NCBI GenBank assembly: GCA_015075375.1
Contig: JABTUM010000001.1
Coordinates: 1,545,201 to 1,609,200, forward strand
Length of the DNA: 64,000 nt
Reading direction: 5' to 3'
From: Planctomycetota bacterium
GTDB taxonomy: Bacteria; Planctomycetota; SZUA-567; H5-PLA8
How positions within the stretch are numbered: the stretch's first letter is position 1; each line of letters starts with the position of its first letter. Made by a program: the position numbers and the translations under genes. The notes under the pieces were generated by a model. The model saw nothing but the letters and a program-made list of their open reading frames with translations. It had not been told where the DNA came from and did not search any database. Below, piece by piece: positions 38,603 through 47,204 of the stretch.

Positions 38603-40240
38603 TTAGGGCGTCAGCCGCAGGGCATGCCAAATCGTTACGCTTTTCTGTCCGTTGCGGTCACCTAGGTTTCCGTCCCAAACCGCGAAGGCCACGTACGCCT
38701 GCTCGCCGACAGCTAAACTCAAGGCCTTTGCTCCGCTTTGCTTAAGGGGCCTGCGTAAAATCAGCGCGTAGCGTCCGTCGCGCCAGACGCCGCGTCCTTG
38801 TACGCCTTCGTCGTTATGTACTCGCTGCCCTACCGTTCCTATGCCGTGAGCCGAGAGACTTTCCACCGGTTGCTTATTGGGCGTCGAGACCACGTTTCCT
38901 GCGCCACGACCGGTCAGGAACCGAGGATCGTGCGCATCGCCTTCCGCCAGGAACGGGGTGGCCACGGCCAGCGGACCACCCTTCATGTGCTGATAGTGAG
39001 CCGTGTACATGTTCGGATGGATGGTTTGAATGTCCGCGAATCCATGGTCGGTGTCGCGCTGTTTGCTCGCCTTCCAGAACCAGATGCGCACGTCGCTCGA
39101 TCCGCGAGCGCCCATGGCAAAAAGGGGCGGATCGGCGTCCGATGTCAATTGCACGGCCGCACCATCGGAGAAGGACTGGAGGTGGAGCTGCGAGTCGTCT
39201 TGCGTGGCATCGTCCCAAGCAAGATGCACCCAAAGATGTTCCGCATCGTATGCGCATCGCGTTTCGACTTGCTCGATGCGCGTTTCTCTCCACCATAGCG
39301 GCATCAGCCCCAGCGCAGTGGCGGGCCGTCGCAGCCACTCATCCGAAAACGGATCTTCCGGCACTGGACCACTGGCCCGCGTGGCCTCAATCGTCTGGTA
39401 CTTCTGCCGAACGACGGATTGCGCGTCCCGTTTCGCCAAGGATTTGACGAAATGCGTCAGCGCCCATGCGTCCTGGTCGCTGATCGAGCCTAAAGCCGGC
39501 ATAGGGCTTCCGGGCATGCCCAGACGAATACGACGGAAGATTTCTTCAGGCTCGCCCCCGCCTTTATACAGCCCCAGCGTCAAGTCCCGTGGGCGAGTGG
39601 GGTAGCCTTCCGTATCAAACTGCTGCTGCGGACCGTCACCGCGGCCGGACGATCCGTGGCACAGCGCACAAGCTTGCTGAAAGAGCGAGCGACCGTGTTC
39701 CAATACGGCGATGTCCATGGGCGGTGGCGCGACCGGATTTAGCAGCTCCAGGCCGAGCTTCTTGACTTTTTTTTCTCTCTTACTGTCGAGCGAGAGCGTG
39801 TAATCCGTCAGCGCCCAGCGGTCTTTTTCACTCAATCGATCCCACGGCGGCATAGAGGAACCGGGCATGCCTTCCGTGATGACCTTGTAGATGTCTTCTC
39901 GACGGGCAAGACCGTTCAAGGTTCGCACGACTCGATATTGTCCAAGCACCAAGTTTCTGGGCTTAGGATTCAGCAGGTAGGCTGCCTCGCCATCTCCAGC
40001 GCCCTTGGCTCCATGACAGGTCGCACAGTTTCGTGCAAACAAATTGGCGCCATGCGCCAGTAAATCTTCCGTTGTTTCAGGCACAACAACTGTTTCGGGC
40101 ACAACATTTGGGTTACCAACAGGTATTGCCGGCTTCGGATCGGGGCTATTGGCAATAAGAATTGCCAACACCACCACAATTACCGCGCCTGCTGCAGTAA
40201 ACAGCCACGGATTGAAGGGTTTCTTTTCCAGGTTCGCCAC
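38603..40240 (-). CDS. nxrC: Membrane-anchored cytochrome: two haem c domains fused to an EBDH-type haem b domain
   Basis: A 545-residue protein starting at GTG 40240 (GGAGG 9 nt upstream). One N-terminal helix (12-31) anchors it outside the membrane. Two monohaem cytochrome c domains carry CATCH (72-76) and CALCH (191-195), each with a distal Met loop (TEGMPGSSMPPW, LGMPGSPMPALG). Residues about 300-545 match the haem b gamma-subunit domain of ethylbenzene dehydrogenase (WDDATQDDSQLHLQSFSDG, MGARGSSDVRIWFWKA). It probably takes electrons from NxrB and hands them to periplasmic or membrane carriers. The order with nxrA supports the NxrC assignment. Confidence 0.87.
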   Translation of the reverse strand: MANLEKKPFNPWLFTAAGAVIVVVLAILIANSPDPKPAIPVGNPNVVPETVVVPETTEDLLAHGANLFARNCATCHGAKGAGDGEAAYLLNPKPRNLVLGQYRVVRTLNGLARREDIYKVITEGMPGSSMPPWDRLSEKDRWALTDYTLSLDSKREKKVKKLGLELLNPVAPPPMDIAVLEHGRSLFQQACALCHGSSGRGDGPQQQFDTEGYPTRPRDLTLGLYKGGGEPEEIFRRIRLGMPGSPMPALGSISDQDAWALTHFVKSLAKRDAQSVVRQKYQTIEATRASGPVPEDPFSDEWLRRPATALGLMPLWWRETRIEQVETRCAYDAEHLWVHLAWDDATQDDSQLHLQSFSDGAAVQLTSDADPPLFAMGARGSSDVRIWFWKASKQRDTDHGFADIQTIHPNMYTAHYQHMKGGPLAVATPFLAEGDAHDPRFLTGRGAGNVVSTPNKQPVESLSAHGIGTVGQRVHNDEGVQGRGVWRDGRYALILRRPLKQSGAKALSLAVGEQAYVAFAVWDGNLGDRNGQKSVTIWHALRLTP

Positions 40241-40341
40241 ACCACGACCCTCCGTTTCGGTAAGCCGGCTGCAACTGCTCGCCTGCTAAGAGTGTCTCCC
40301 GCATTCCAAGCCGCGCTGAAGCGAGCGCGAAGCCGGACTTT

Positions 40342-41229
40342 TCATTTCGGCTGGTTTTTGAAACGAAGTTCCACTTTGTGCGAGTCGCCGCCTTTCACGC
40401 TGACCGGGATCTCGATCTTGCCAAGTTTTTCGTGCCAGGCCGTAAGCGTGTACTCGCCAGGGATGAGCTTGCGCGGGAATTGAAAACTGCCGTCCATTTT
40501 CGAAACTGCAAAGAAAGGGTGCGTGAAGACGCCTCCATACGCGCGCATCCAAGGGTGAACGTCGCACTTGAAGGTCAAGGGCATCTCGGGATCTTCAAAG
40601 ACTTTCTCCGTCTCCATGCCCTTCTGCGCCTGACTTAGGTTAAACGGCAGGTTTTCACTGGCTTGGCAGTTGACGTTATGGATGGTCGTATCGCTGTTCC
40701 GAATCTTGATCGGTTGCCCGACCATCACCCCGAATACGCGTGGGACGTATTGACAGCCCTTCTGGTCGAGCACTTGAACGTCGTCCGGAGCATCAAACGT
40801 ATAGGACTCAAGCCCAGTCGAAACGAAAACAAGCACATTGGCGAGTTCACCGCCCGCACCGGCGATAATGACCTCGTCTAGTAAAGGCGCCCCTTCATGC
40901 ATCTTTTGACATACGGGGTCGTTGTCCGTCCGAATCGGCTTCCGTTCGGGGGCCGCTCCCTCCAACCGAACCACCCCTGTCAATAGGGTCGTTGCCTTCC
41001 CTTCCGGAAAGGCACCCACGCTACTGGATGAAACGGGGGGAGTGGCCACAGGCTTTGCCTCATTTGGTACGACCGGGGTAGCGGGGGCCGATGTACTCTT
41101 GCCGGATGAAGGCTTTGGCTGGTTCGAGGCCTTTCCGTTTGATCCCCCGCACCCGCTCAAATTCGCTAAACTCAGCGCCATCAAGGAGAACGCCAAGGCC
41201 CTCGCTCGGATTCCAATGCTTCGCTGCAT
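40342..41229 (-). CDS. Cupredoxin-like lipoprotein heading the nxr gene run
   Basis: A 295-residue protein with a lipoprotein signal (LANLSGC, Cys27) and a Ser/Pro-rich linker to about 75. A beta-sandwich domain follows with type-1 copper ligands in plastocyanin order: His184 (TTIHNVNC), then KCDVHPWM giving Cys222, His225 and Met228. The last part (YTLTAWHEKLGKIEIPVSV) resembles the carboxypeptidase-regulatory-like domain. It likely carries electrons between the Nxr complex and the membrane. GGAGCG precedes the ATG at 41229. As first gene it sets the operon start. Confidence 0.72.
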   Translation of the reverse strand: MQRSIGIRARALAFSLMALSLANLSGCGGSNGKASNQPKPSSGKSTSAPATPVVPNEAKPVATPPVSSSSVGAFPEGKATTLLTGVVRLEGAAPERKPIRTDNDPVCQKMHEGAPLLDEVIIAGAGGELANVLVFVSTGLESYTFDAPDDVQVLDQKGCQYVPRVFGVMVGQPIKIRNSDTTIHNVNCQASENLPFNLSQAQKGMETEKVFEDPEMPLTFKCDVHPWMRAYGGVFTHPFFAVSKMDGSFQFPRKLIPGEYTLTAWHEKLGKIEIPVSVKGGDSHKVELRFKNQPK

Positions 41230-41260
41230 GCGTGCGCTCCTTGTCGAAGAACGTCTATAC

Positions 41261-41293
41261 GGTATTAATATACCTACATATCTCTTTATGCAA
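41261..41293 (-). promoter_or_regulatory. Candidate promoter/operator of the nxr gene run
   Basis: Minus strand: TTGCAT at 41293-41288 and TATATT about 15 nt on form a weak -35/-10 pair. A hyphenated palindrome GGTAT-TAAT-ATACC lies at 41261-41274. The 11-mer GATATGTAGGT (41282-41272 read on minus) recurs exactly upstream of the corrinoid operon (52861-52871). No consensus FNR/NNR box was found. Function inferred from position only. Confidence 0.3.
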
Positions 41294-41620
41294 ATACAAA
41301 AGCCTTTCTTACGCAGTAAATGCTTCGCAAAGGCTTACTCTCGCAGCCGTTGCGTCTTTGGAAAAAGTGCTGGGCTCCGGTCGTCACAATAATTCCCTTC
41401 GCTTCCCTTGATGAGGGCCACCTCCCCCAGGCATGGCTCTCGTACTCATATTCAACGAGCTATTAGGCATCGCTTGCTTGGTTAGAAGGTGATGGTCCGC
41501 TCGCATTCTCTATTCCGATTTCGTAGGCTAAGGTTCGTGGCTCCGGCTGTTAAAGAAGTCGGCACGTCATGCCCGGAGCTGCCTGAGCCTGTGAACCGGA
41601 GAGTGCCATTGCACGTCGAC

Positions 41621-42322
41621 ATGGAAGGTCTGCGCTCGCTAGCGAAGGTTCCACTGTTTCAGGGTCTGGACCCCGACCAGCTTCGAGCGGTCTATGAAGG
41701 CTCGACCTATAAGAAAAAAGGCGCGAACGAGGTGGTATTTCGACAAGGCCAAGAGGCGCGTTGGAGCTACGTTCTGCTTCGGGGGCGTCTCAAAGTCGCA
41801 CAGTCGTCCCCCGATGGACACCAGATCCTCAATCGGTACGTAGGCCCCGAGGAGATGTTCGGCTGCGTCCTGCTGTACAGAAGCCATCGGTACCCGGCCA
41901 CAGCAACGACCGTAAGCCCGAGCGTAGTGCTGGCGTGGGATCGAGACGCGCTATATCGCATGCTAGAGTGCTTTCCTCGCGTGGCGCTGAACGCACTTGA
42001 ATTACTAGGCGAAGAACTGGCAATGGTTCGCTCTAGGTATCTTGAGCTGGCGACCGAACGCGTCGAACGCCGCGTCGCGCGTGCGTTGCTCCGCCTAGCC
42101 GAAAAGTCGGGGAAGGCCGACAGACACGGCGTGGAGATCGCATTTCCCGTTTCGCGGCAGGACTTGGCTGATTTAACTGGCACGACGCTGCATACCGTAA
42201 GCCGTATCTTGTCCGGCTGGCGGCAGCAGGGCTGGATCGAGTCCGCCAGGCGTCGCATCAAGGTCCACGACCCATCGGTACTTCGCTCGATTGCAGAGGA
42301 CGACCGGCCTTTGCATACTTGA
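41621..42322 (+). CDS. Crp/Fnr-family transcription regulator
   Basis: Divergent from the nxr run. The cyclic-nucleotide-like sensor domain (LRSLAKVPLFQGLDPDQLRA, FRQGQEARWSYVLLRGRLKV) and C-terminal winged helix (VSRQDLADLTGTTLHTVSRI) are complete. There are no N-terminal Cys for an FNR 4Fe-4S cluster in the 233-residue form; one lone Cys (MFGCVLLY) sits in the sensor. It is more like the DNR/NnrR group that senses NO through haem. ATG 41621 gives normal length but has no clear Shine-Dalgarno; GTG 41489 would add 44 residues. It probably controls the nxr genes or the RIC gene. Confidence 0.85.
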   Translation: MEGLRSLAKVPLFQGLDPDQLRAVYEGSTYKKKGANEVVFRQGQEARWSYVLLRGRLKVAQSSPDGHQILNRYVGPEEMFGCVLLYRSHRYPATATTVSPSVVLAWDRDALYRMLECFPRVALNALELLGEELAMVRSRYLELATERVERRVARALLRLAEKSGKADRHGVEIAFPVSRQDLADLTGTTLHTVSRILSGWRQQGWIESARRRIKVHDPSVLRSIAEDDRPLHT

Positions 42323-42329
42323 ACGCCGT

Positions 42330-43043
42330 TCAGGCGCTTCTTCGTCTCTCCAAATCCGATGCGCGCGGAAACAGTACGTTGTTCTCTTTATGGATATGCT
42401 GGTGGAAATCGCGCTCCAAATGAGCGAGTCCGTCCAACATGGCGCGGTAGGTGTTGCAGGCCCAGTCCGGCGGCGTGTAGTCTCCACTTAGCTGACGCAG
42501 ACTTTGAAGCGCATTTCCGACCCATTCGTGCTCGTGTTCCATCTGGCGTATCGGGTGCTCCAGCGTACCGCATGTAAAGCACGCCGAAGCGGACCCCGAT
42601 TCAAGGGCGCGAACCATAGGAAACAAAACCCGCTCTTCCTTGAGCATATGCGCGTATATTTCCTGCATCAGGTCTTCGTATACGCTTCGGATTTCCCTCA
42701 GGCGGGGTTCGGATTCGCCATGCACCGAAGCCACTTTGGCGGTGATCGCGTCGAGGCGAGGCAGTTCGGCGCGCAGATAGGCGTGGTGGACGCTCTCAAT
42801 GTGGTTAGTGAGTTCGGAGAGCGACATGCTGGCTACTTGTGGCTCGTTCCCCTCGCTCTTGGTCGCCGCGTCCAAGCGCAAGAGGATCTCCTCCGTATCG
42901 ATTCCCTTGCTTCGACAAGCCTCCTCAAGAGTCCGCTTGCCGCCGCAACAGTAGTCAATTCCCGCGCGCTCGAAGACGCGTGATAGGGCAGGGTGCCGCG
43001 CCACGATGCTTCCGACAAGTTCTTGAGCCTGGAAGGCGTGCAT
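42330..43043 (-). CDS. RIC/YtfE-family iron-sulfur cluster repair protein
   Basis: A 237-residue di-iron protein that restores nitric-oxide-damaged Fe-S centres. ATG 43043 follows AGGAGA at good spacing. The ScdA N-terminal domain ends in GIDYCCGGKRTLEEAC. The hemerythrin-like domain supplies His and Glu in NHIESVHHAYLRAELPRL, HMLKEERVLFPM, HPIRQMEHEHEWVGNAL and FHQHIHKENNVLFPRA. A CFTCG pair in the loop is extra. It is convergent with the Crp/Fnr gene (7-nt gap) and 4 nt after the FMN-binding protein gene. Its presence implies NO exposure. Confidence 0.88.
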   Translation of the reverse strand: MHAFQAQELVGSIVARHPALSRVFERAGIDYCCGGKRTLEEACRSKGIDTEEILLRLDAATKSEGNEPQVASMSLSELTNHIESVHHAYLRAELPRLDAITAKVASVHGESEPRLREIRSVYEDLMQEIYAHMLKEERVLFPMVRALESGSASACFTCGTLEHPIRQMEHEHEWVGNALQSLRQLSGDYTPPDWACNTYRAMLDGLAHLERDFHQHIHKENNVLFPRASDLERRRSA

Positions 43044-43047
43044 GACG

Positions 43048-43599
43048 TTAATCTCCTGTTGTACAGGGCCGTTTGGGGGCGATCTTAGGCTTCCTGCGCT
43101 TTCCAGTGCCGCAAAGCGGGCAGCCTTTGGCACCACGACGTGAGGCGTCGAACGACTCGTCGGCAGCCGCTTCCTTTTTGCGTCCACCGAGCTCCGAAAT
43201 TTCAATTTTCGACAAGCATAGGTCTTCGATTCGGGTTGTGCGGCCGTGGCCTTTCCGCGCGGACCCCCGCAAGCGACAATATTTGATCTCGTTAAGCCGC
43301 CGGATTCGCATCTTCTCTTGCGCATCTACCACGGGAACTATCCGCCCCTCCGCGATGACGGAAGCGTAGTCACTCAGGTCTGGGGCGAACCAGTCTACCT
43401 CGAAGCAGACGCGGTCATTCTCAGCCAACACGCGTCCCTTCCGTCCAGTCCCGGGCAACCTCAAATAGAGAGCACCGTCATACCAGCAGAACGGCATGGG
43501 AATGACGTAAGGCGTACCGTCCCGAGCAGCCATGCCCAAGCGCCCAAGCAGCGCATGTTCGAGCAACTCCGCAATCTCCTCGGGACGCATCGGCTCCAT
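43048..43599 (-). CDS. Pyridoxamine 5'-phosphate oxidase-like flavin protein with a CxxC basic tail
   Basis: A 183-residue protein; ATG 43599 with AAGGAGA upstream. The split-barrel flavin-binding fold is recognised from LLGRLGMAARDGTPYVIPMP, YDGALYLRLPGTGRKG and VCFEVDWFAPDLSDYASVIA, as in NimA-like and general FMN-reductase proteins. The last 30 residues (ASRRGAKGCPLCGTGKRRKP) form an unusual Lys/Arg-rich extension with one CxxC. It is translationally close to the RIC gene, so a role in NO or redox stress is inferred. Substrate unknown. Confidence 0.72.
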   Translation of the reverse strand: MEPMRPEEIAELLEHALLGRLGMAARDGTPYVIPMPFCWYDGALYLRLPGTGRKGRVLAENDRVCFEVDWFAPDLSDYASVIAEGRIVPVVDAQEKMRIRRLNEIKYCRLRGSARKGHGRTTRIEDLCLSKIEISELGGRKKEAAADESFDASRRGAKGCPLCGTGKRRKPKIAPKRPCTTGD

Positions 43600-44100
43600 C
43601 GGCTCTCCTTTGGCCTTGCTTCCGCGGACGAGGTTCCCGCGCACGCCGTTGGTATCCAAACGACATGTTACGCGATGCGAGGACCTGGCTTCTTTGCGCT
43701 AGAACAAAGAGCAGAATTTCTGGTGGAGAATTAAATTGCGGAAGCGTAAGTTTTTCCCTCTCCCATCATACGGCCGTCAGATCCCAACCATTGCCGGTAG
43801 CCCCTGTCGTTGTCTGTCCGTTCAAACAAGGTGCGTCTTCTCATCCGGTACCCATTCTGCACTCGCTCAACCTTATTGGAATATCTAGATAAAACTAGAC
43901 TCTTGTATAGTTATAAATGCGCCTTACTCTCTACTCTATTGCCCGACGGTAGTCATGGGGATTCCAAGCTCGAGTGGTTTTCTGAAAATGAAGACTCGTG
44001 ACGGCCGAACCACCAGATAGAGCCTTCTCGTTTAAGGCTGAGGGGTGCTCATAGCTTTGCTGCATACTACCCATCTGGCTGAAACCGATCGGAATGTGCC
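43600..44100. other. Divergent promoter region
   Basis: No gene is supported in these 500 bases between the flavin-protein gene and the ThDP enzyme gene. The segment 43870-43925 is AT-rich (TAGATAAAACTAGACTCTTG) and could hold promoters for either side, but no confident -35/-10 pair was fixed. Short frames on the plus strand here lack start signals. Confidence 0.3.
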
Positions 44101-45744
44101 ATGGCCGCTGCTAGCGAACTGACTCTCGGTGCATACCTGTTTGGGCATCTGCGCATGGTGGGCGTGACAACCACGTTCGGCATTCCGGGCGACTTCGTCC
44201 TACCCCTTTACCGTGCGCAGGCGGAAGCCGGAATGACCACGGTGGTCTGCGCGCACGAGCCCGGCGCCGCGTTCGCGGCCGATGCCTACGCTCGGCTTCG
44301 TCCCCTGGGCGTGGTGGTGGTTACGTATGGGGCAGGCGCGCTCAACGTGGTCAACTCCGTGGCCATGAGCTATGCGGAAAAGTGTCCGGTCCTGGTGATC
44401 AGCGGAGCGCCAGACCTTAACTCGCGTAGCGAATTCCAACAAGTCCATCACATGGTAAAGAGTTTCGAGAGTTCGTACCGGGTATTCCGGGAGATCACCT
44501 GCTCGCAAGCCGTGCTCAATAACCTGGATTCGGCGGCGGGCGAAATTGACCGGGTCATTGACGAGATTCTGGCCTGGAAGCGGCCCGGTTACCTGGAGAT
44601 ACCGCGGGATATGGTTGCCCGTCCGATCGCGCGAACATGCTTGCCACGACGCTCGCCTCCAAGACTTCCACGCTACGACGCTTCGACGGTTCAGAAGGCC
44701 TCGTCCGACGTGGCCCGGCTGCTGGAAGCCGCTAAGCGACCGGCGCTCTATGTGGGCGTGTGGGTACAAAGGCATCGGTTAGTGGATCAGGTAGTGAAGT
44801 TTGCCGAAGCGTGGAGCCTGCCCGTGGTATCGAGCGTCATGGGCAAAGCGACCTTCCCCGAGCGGCATCCATTGTACGCAGGTGTTTACATGGGCGCCCT
44901 GGGGGACGCCGGCGCGCGCGAGGTCGTGGAAGGAAGCGACCGTCTGATCCGAGTGGGCGTGATCCCCAGTGACGTGAATGCCGGATTCGGGCCAAGCGCA
45001 TGGAATCCACGCACATTGGTCTCGATAGACGAATGTTCGACCAGTGTCGGCGAGATTCGCTTCTTACACACGCCAATCGTCGAGATGATAAGAGCGCTTT
45101 CGGCCGTCCAACCCGCGGGAGATCGGGTTGTCTGGTACCGAGCCTCGCCTGCGCGCCCTTACCGAATCGAAAAAGGGAAGAAGCTAGAAGTCGAGGACGT
45201 CGTTCAAGTCCTACGCATGCGCGACCTCTCTCGGTACAGCGTCATCGCGGACGTGGGCAACGCGTGGTTCGCGGGGCTGGATTTGCCCACGCAGGTTTTC
45301 CTGGCTTCGGGCTTCTACGCCACGATGGGTTACGGCATTCCCGCGGCTCTCGGCGCAGCCTTGGCCCAACCCGATAGGCGACCGCTCGTGCTTGTGGGCG
45401 ACGGCGCGTTTCGCATGACGGGAGCGGAACTGGGCACCGCGCAGGATGCGAGGGTGGCCCCAATCGTCCTGCTGCTTAACAACGGTACTTATGGGTTGCT
45501 TGAGGCATTGGACGAACCGCGGCCTTATTACGCGCTTCGACCTTGGGATTATTCAGCCTTTGCGCGATCCATGGGTTGCCAAGCCGGACGTGCCTTGACG
45601 GTCGGGGATCTGGAAGCCGAGTGGGAGCGCGCCGAGCAGTCCCAGGCGCCTTACCTGATTGAAGCCGTCGTCGGATCGGAAAGCGATGCGCCTATCCTTG
45701 GTCGAATGCGCCGCATGGTACATGCATCGCCGGTTCGATCCTGA
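44101..45744 (+). CDS. ThDP-dependent decarboxylase (pyruvate/indolepyruvate decarboxylase-like)
   Basis: A 547-residue ThDP enzyme. The N-terminal Pyr domain has the catalytic Glu (Glu53 in CAHEPGAAFAADAYAR). The central domain is of the Rossmann type. The C-terminal PP domain shows the ThDP-Mg motif GDGAFRMTGAELGTAQDA ending in LLLNNGTYG. The overall pattern (FGIPGDFVLPLYRAQ, SGAPDLNSRSEFQQVHHMV, VPSDVNAGFGP-like) follows indolepyruvate or phenylpyruvate decarboxylases rather than acetolactate synthase. Substrate is not determined. It is followed by the HemW-like gene at 90 nt on the same strand. Confidence 0.82.
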   Translation: MAAASELTLGAYLFGHLRMVGVTTTFGIPGDFVLPLYRAQAEAGMTTVVCAHEPGAAFAADAYARLRPLGVVVVTYGAGALNVVNSVAMSYAEKCPVLVISGAPDLNSRSEFQQVHHMVKSFESSYRVFREITCSQAVLNNLDSAAGEIDRVIDEILAWKRPGYLEIPRDMVARPIARTCLPRRSPPRLPRYDASTVQKASSDVARLLEAAKRPALYVGVWVQRHRLVDQVVKFAEAWSLPVVSSVMGKATFPERHPLYAGVYMGALGDAGAREVVEGSDRLIRVGVIPSDVNAGFGPSAWNPRTLVSIDECSTSVGEIRFLHTPIVEMIRALSAVQPAGDRVVWYRASPARPYRIEKGKKLEVEDVVQVLRMRDLSRYSVIADVGNAWFAGLDLPTQVFLASGFYATMGYGIPAALGAALAQPDRRPLVLVGDGAFRMTGAELGTAQDARVAPIVLLLNNGTYGLLEALDEPRPYYALRPWDYSAFARSMGCQAGRALTVGDLEAEWERAEQSQAPYLIEAVVGSESDAPILGRMRRMVHASPVRS

Positions 45745-45834
45745 CGCCGTCCCACATCTATGGCAAGTCTCCGTGGACCGATAGCAGAAGCTGGATCGAG
45801 CAGGTAAAGGAAGCCTTTGCCCATGGAGGTCGTC

Positions 45835-47166
45835 ATGAACGATTCGAATCGGTCAATGCCCATGATCGCACTTCCGGAACGTACGGAAACGGGCAATTAC
45901 TTCGTTTCGAACTATCCGCCGTACTCCGCATGGTCGCCGCAACAGGTTCCCGAGTTCGAGCGAGCGCTGCAGTCGCCGCACAATCGGGGCCCGCTGTCGC
46001 TTTACGTGCACGTCCCCTTCTGTAGGCAACGCTGCATGTATTGTTACTTCAGGGTCCACTCCCGAAGGCCGGCTGCGGAGGTAGAACGCTACGTGGATGC
46101 GTTGCTTGCCGAAGCTTCGCTATACGCCCAGCGTCCAGCGTCGGTGGGCCGTCCCGTGTCGAACGCGTACTTCGGCGGCGGAACGCCCAGTCTTCTGACG
46201 TGCGCTCAAATTGAGCGGCTCGTGGCGGGCCTGCAAGCCTTGTATCCTTGGCGTGGCGCTTCGGAGGTCACCTTCGAATGCCAGCCCGGCACGGTGGATC
46301 GGGAGAAGTTAGAACTGCTGCGCGCATCGGGCGTGACACGTGCTTCGATCGGCATGCAATCACTGAGCGACGAGGTGCTCCGCGGAATCGGCCGCAACGC
46401 CGGCACGAAGGACTGTCTCGAAGCCTACCAGCTGGCGCGCCGCGTGGGGTTCGACGAAGTGAATATCGACCTGATCGCGGGGCTTCCGGGCGAGGAAGAG
46501 GCCACTTGGAACGCGACGCTCGAAAAAGTTGCGCATCTGAGCCCGGACAGTGTCACCGTATATCAACTGGAGTTGACCCACAACTCCGTCCTCTTGGGAG
46601 CTTTGGAGAAAGGACTGATTCAGTCGCTGCCGAGTTGGTCTTCAAAACGGCAATGGGTGAATACGGCTTTCGAGCGCTTGGAGAAAGCGGGCTACACGAT
46701 TTACGGTGCCTACTGGGCGGTTCGCGACGCCACCCGACCGAGATTCGCCTACGTGACCGAGCATTACTGGAAGGGCCATGAACTGCTGGCGCTGGGAGAA
46801 TCGGCGTTCGGCCTACTGCAAGACTTTCACTATCAGAACGTGGATACGTACGAGGAGTACCTGAACCGCTGCGCGGAAGGTGCCCTGCCGCTGCGGCGCG
46901 CGTACGGCATGTCCTCCGAGGAACGGCTGCGGCGAGAGTTCGTTCTGCAACTCAAGACCGGATGCGTGGATACGCAAAGCCTGAACCGCAAGTTCGGCAT
47001 CGACCTGCAGCGACTTTTGCAAGTTCCGCTGCAACGCTTGTTTCAAGAAGGCTTTCTGACGCTCGCACCCGAGTCGGTGCGGCTGACGCGGAAGGGACTG
47101 TTGGTCGTAGACTGGCTACTTCCGGAATTTTACCTCCCGCATCACCAGCGAATACGATACACATGA
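45835..47166 (+). CDS. HemW/HutW-type radical SAM haem protein
   Basis: A 443-residue enzyme; ATG 45835 has GGAGG 5 nt upstream. The HemN-family core shows YVHVPFCRQRCMYCYFRVHS with three cluster Cys and no fourth Cys as in true HemN. NAYFGGGTPSLLTCAQ, IGMQSLSDEVLRGIGR, EVNIDLIAGLPGEEEATW and YQLEL also match, as does a C-terminal HemN domain (LRREFVLQLKTGCVDTQSL). HemW acts as a haem chaperone and HutW-type members degrade or transfer haem. With the cytochrome and NirJ-like genes nearby it probably serves haem supply. It converges on the UroD-like gene. Confidence 0.8.
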   Translation: MNDSNRSMPMIALPERTETGNYFVSNYPPYSAWSPQQVPEFERALQSPHNRGPLSLYVHVPFCRQRCMYCYFRVHSRRPAAEVERYVDALLAEASLYAQRPASVGRPVSNAYFGGGTPSLLTCAQIERLVAGLQALYPWRGASEVTFECQPGTVDREKLELLRASGVTRASIGMQSLSDEVLRGIGRNAGTKDCLEAYQLARRVGFDEVNIDLIAGLPGEEEATWNATLEKVAHLSPDSVTVYQLELTHNSVLLGALEKGLIQSLPSWSSKRQWVNTAFERLEKAGYTIYGAYWAVRDATRPRFAYVTEHYWKGHELLALGESAFGLLQDFHYQNVDTYEEYLNRCAEGALPLRRAYGMSSEERLRREFVLQLKTGCVDTQSLNRKFGIDLQRLLQVPLQRLFQEGFLTLAPESVRLTRKGLLVVDWLLPEFYLPHHQRIRYT

Positions 47167-47204
47167 GGACGCGCTGCATACGGCGCGGAGTCGTGAGACT
47201 GGAT

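Noticed and set aside
41230..41620. FNR/NNR box (TTGAT-4-ATCAA) between the nxr run and the Crp/Fnr gene
   Set aside because: Scanning both strands by eye found no match with the expected half-sites; the palindrome GGTAT-TAAT-ATACC is a different motif.
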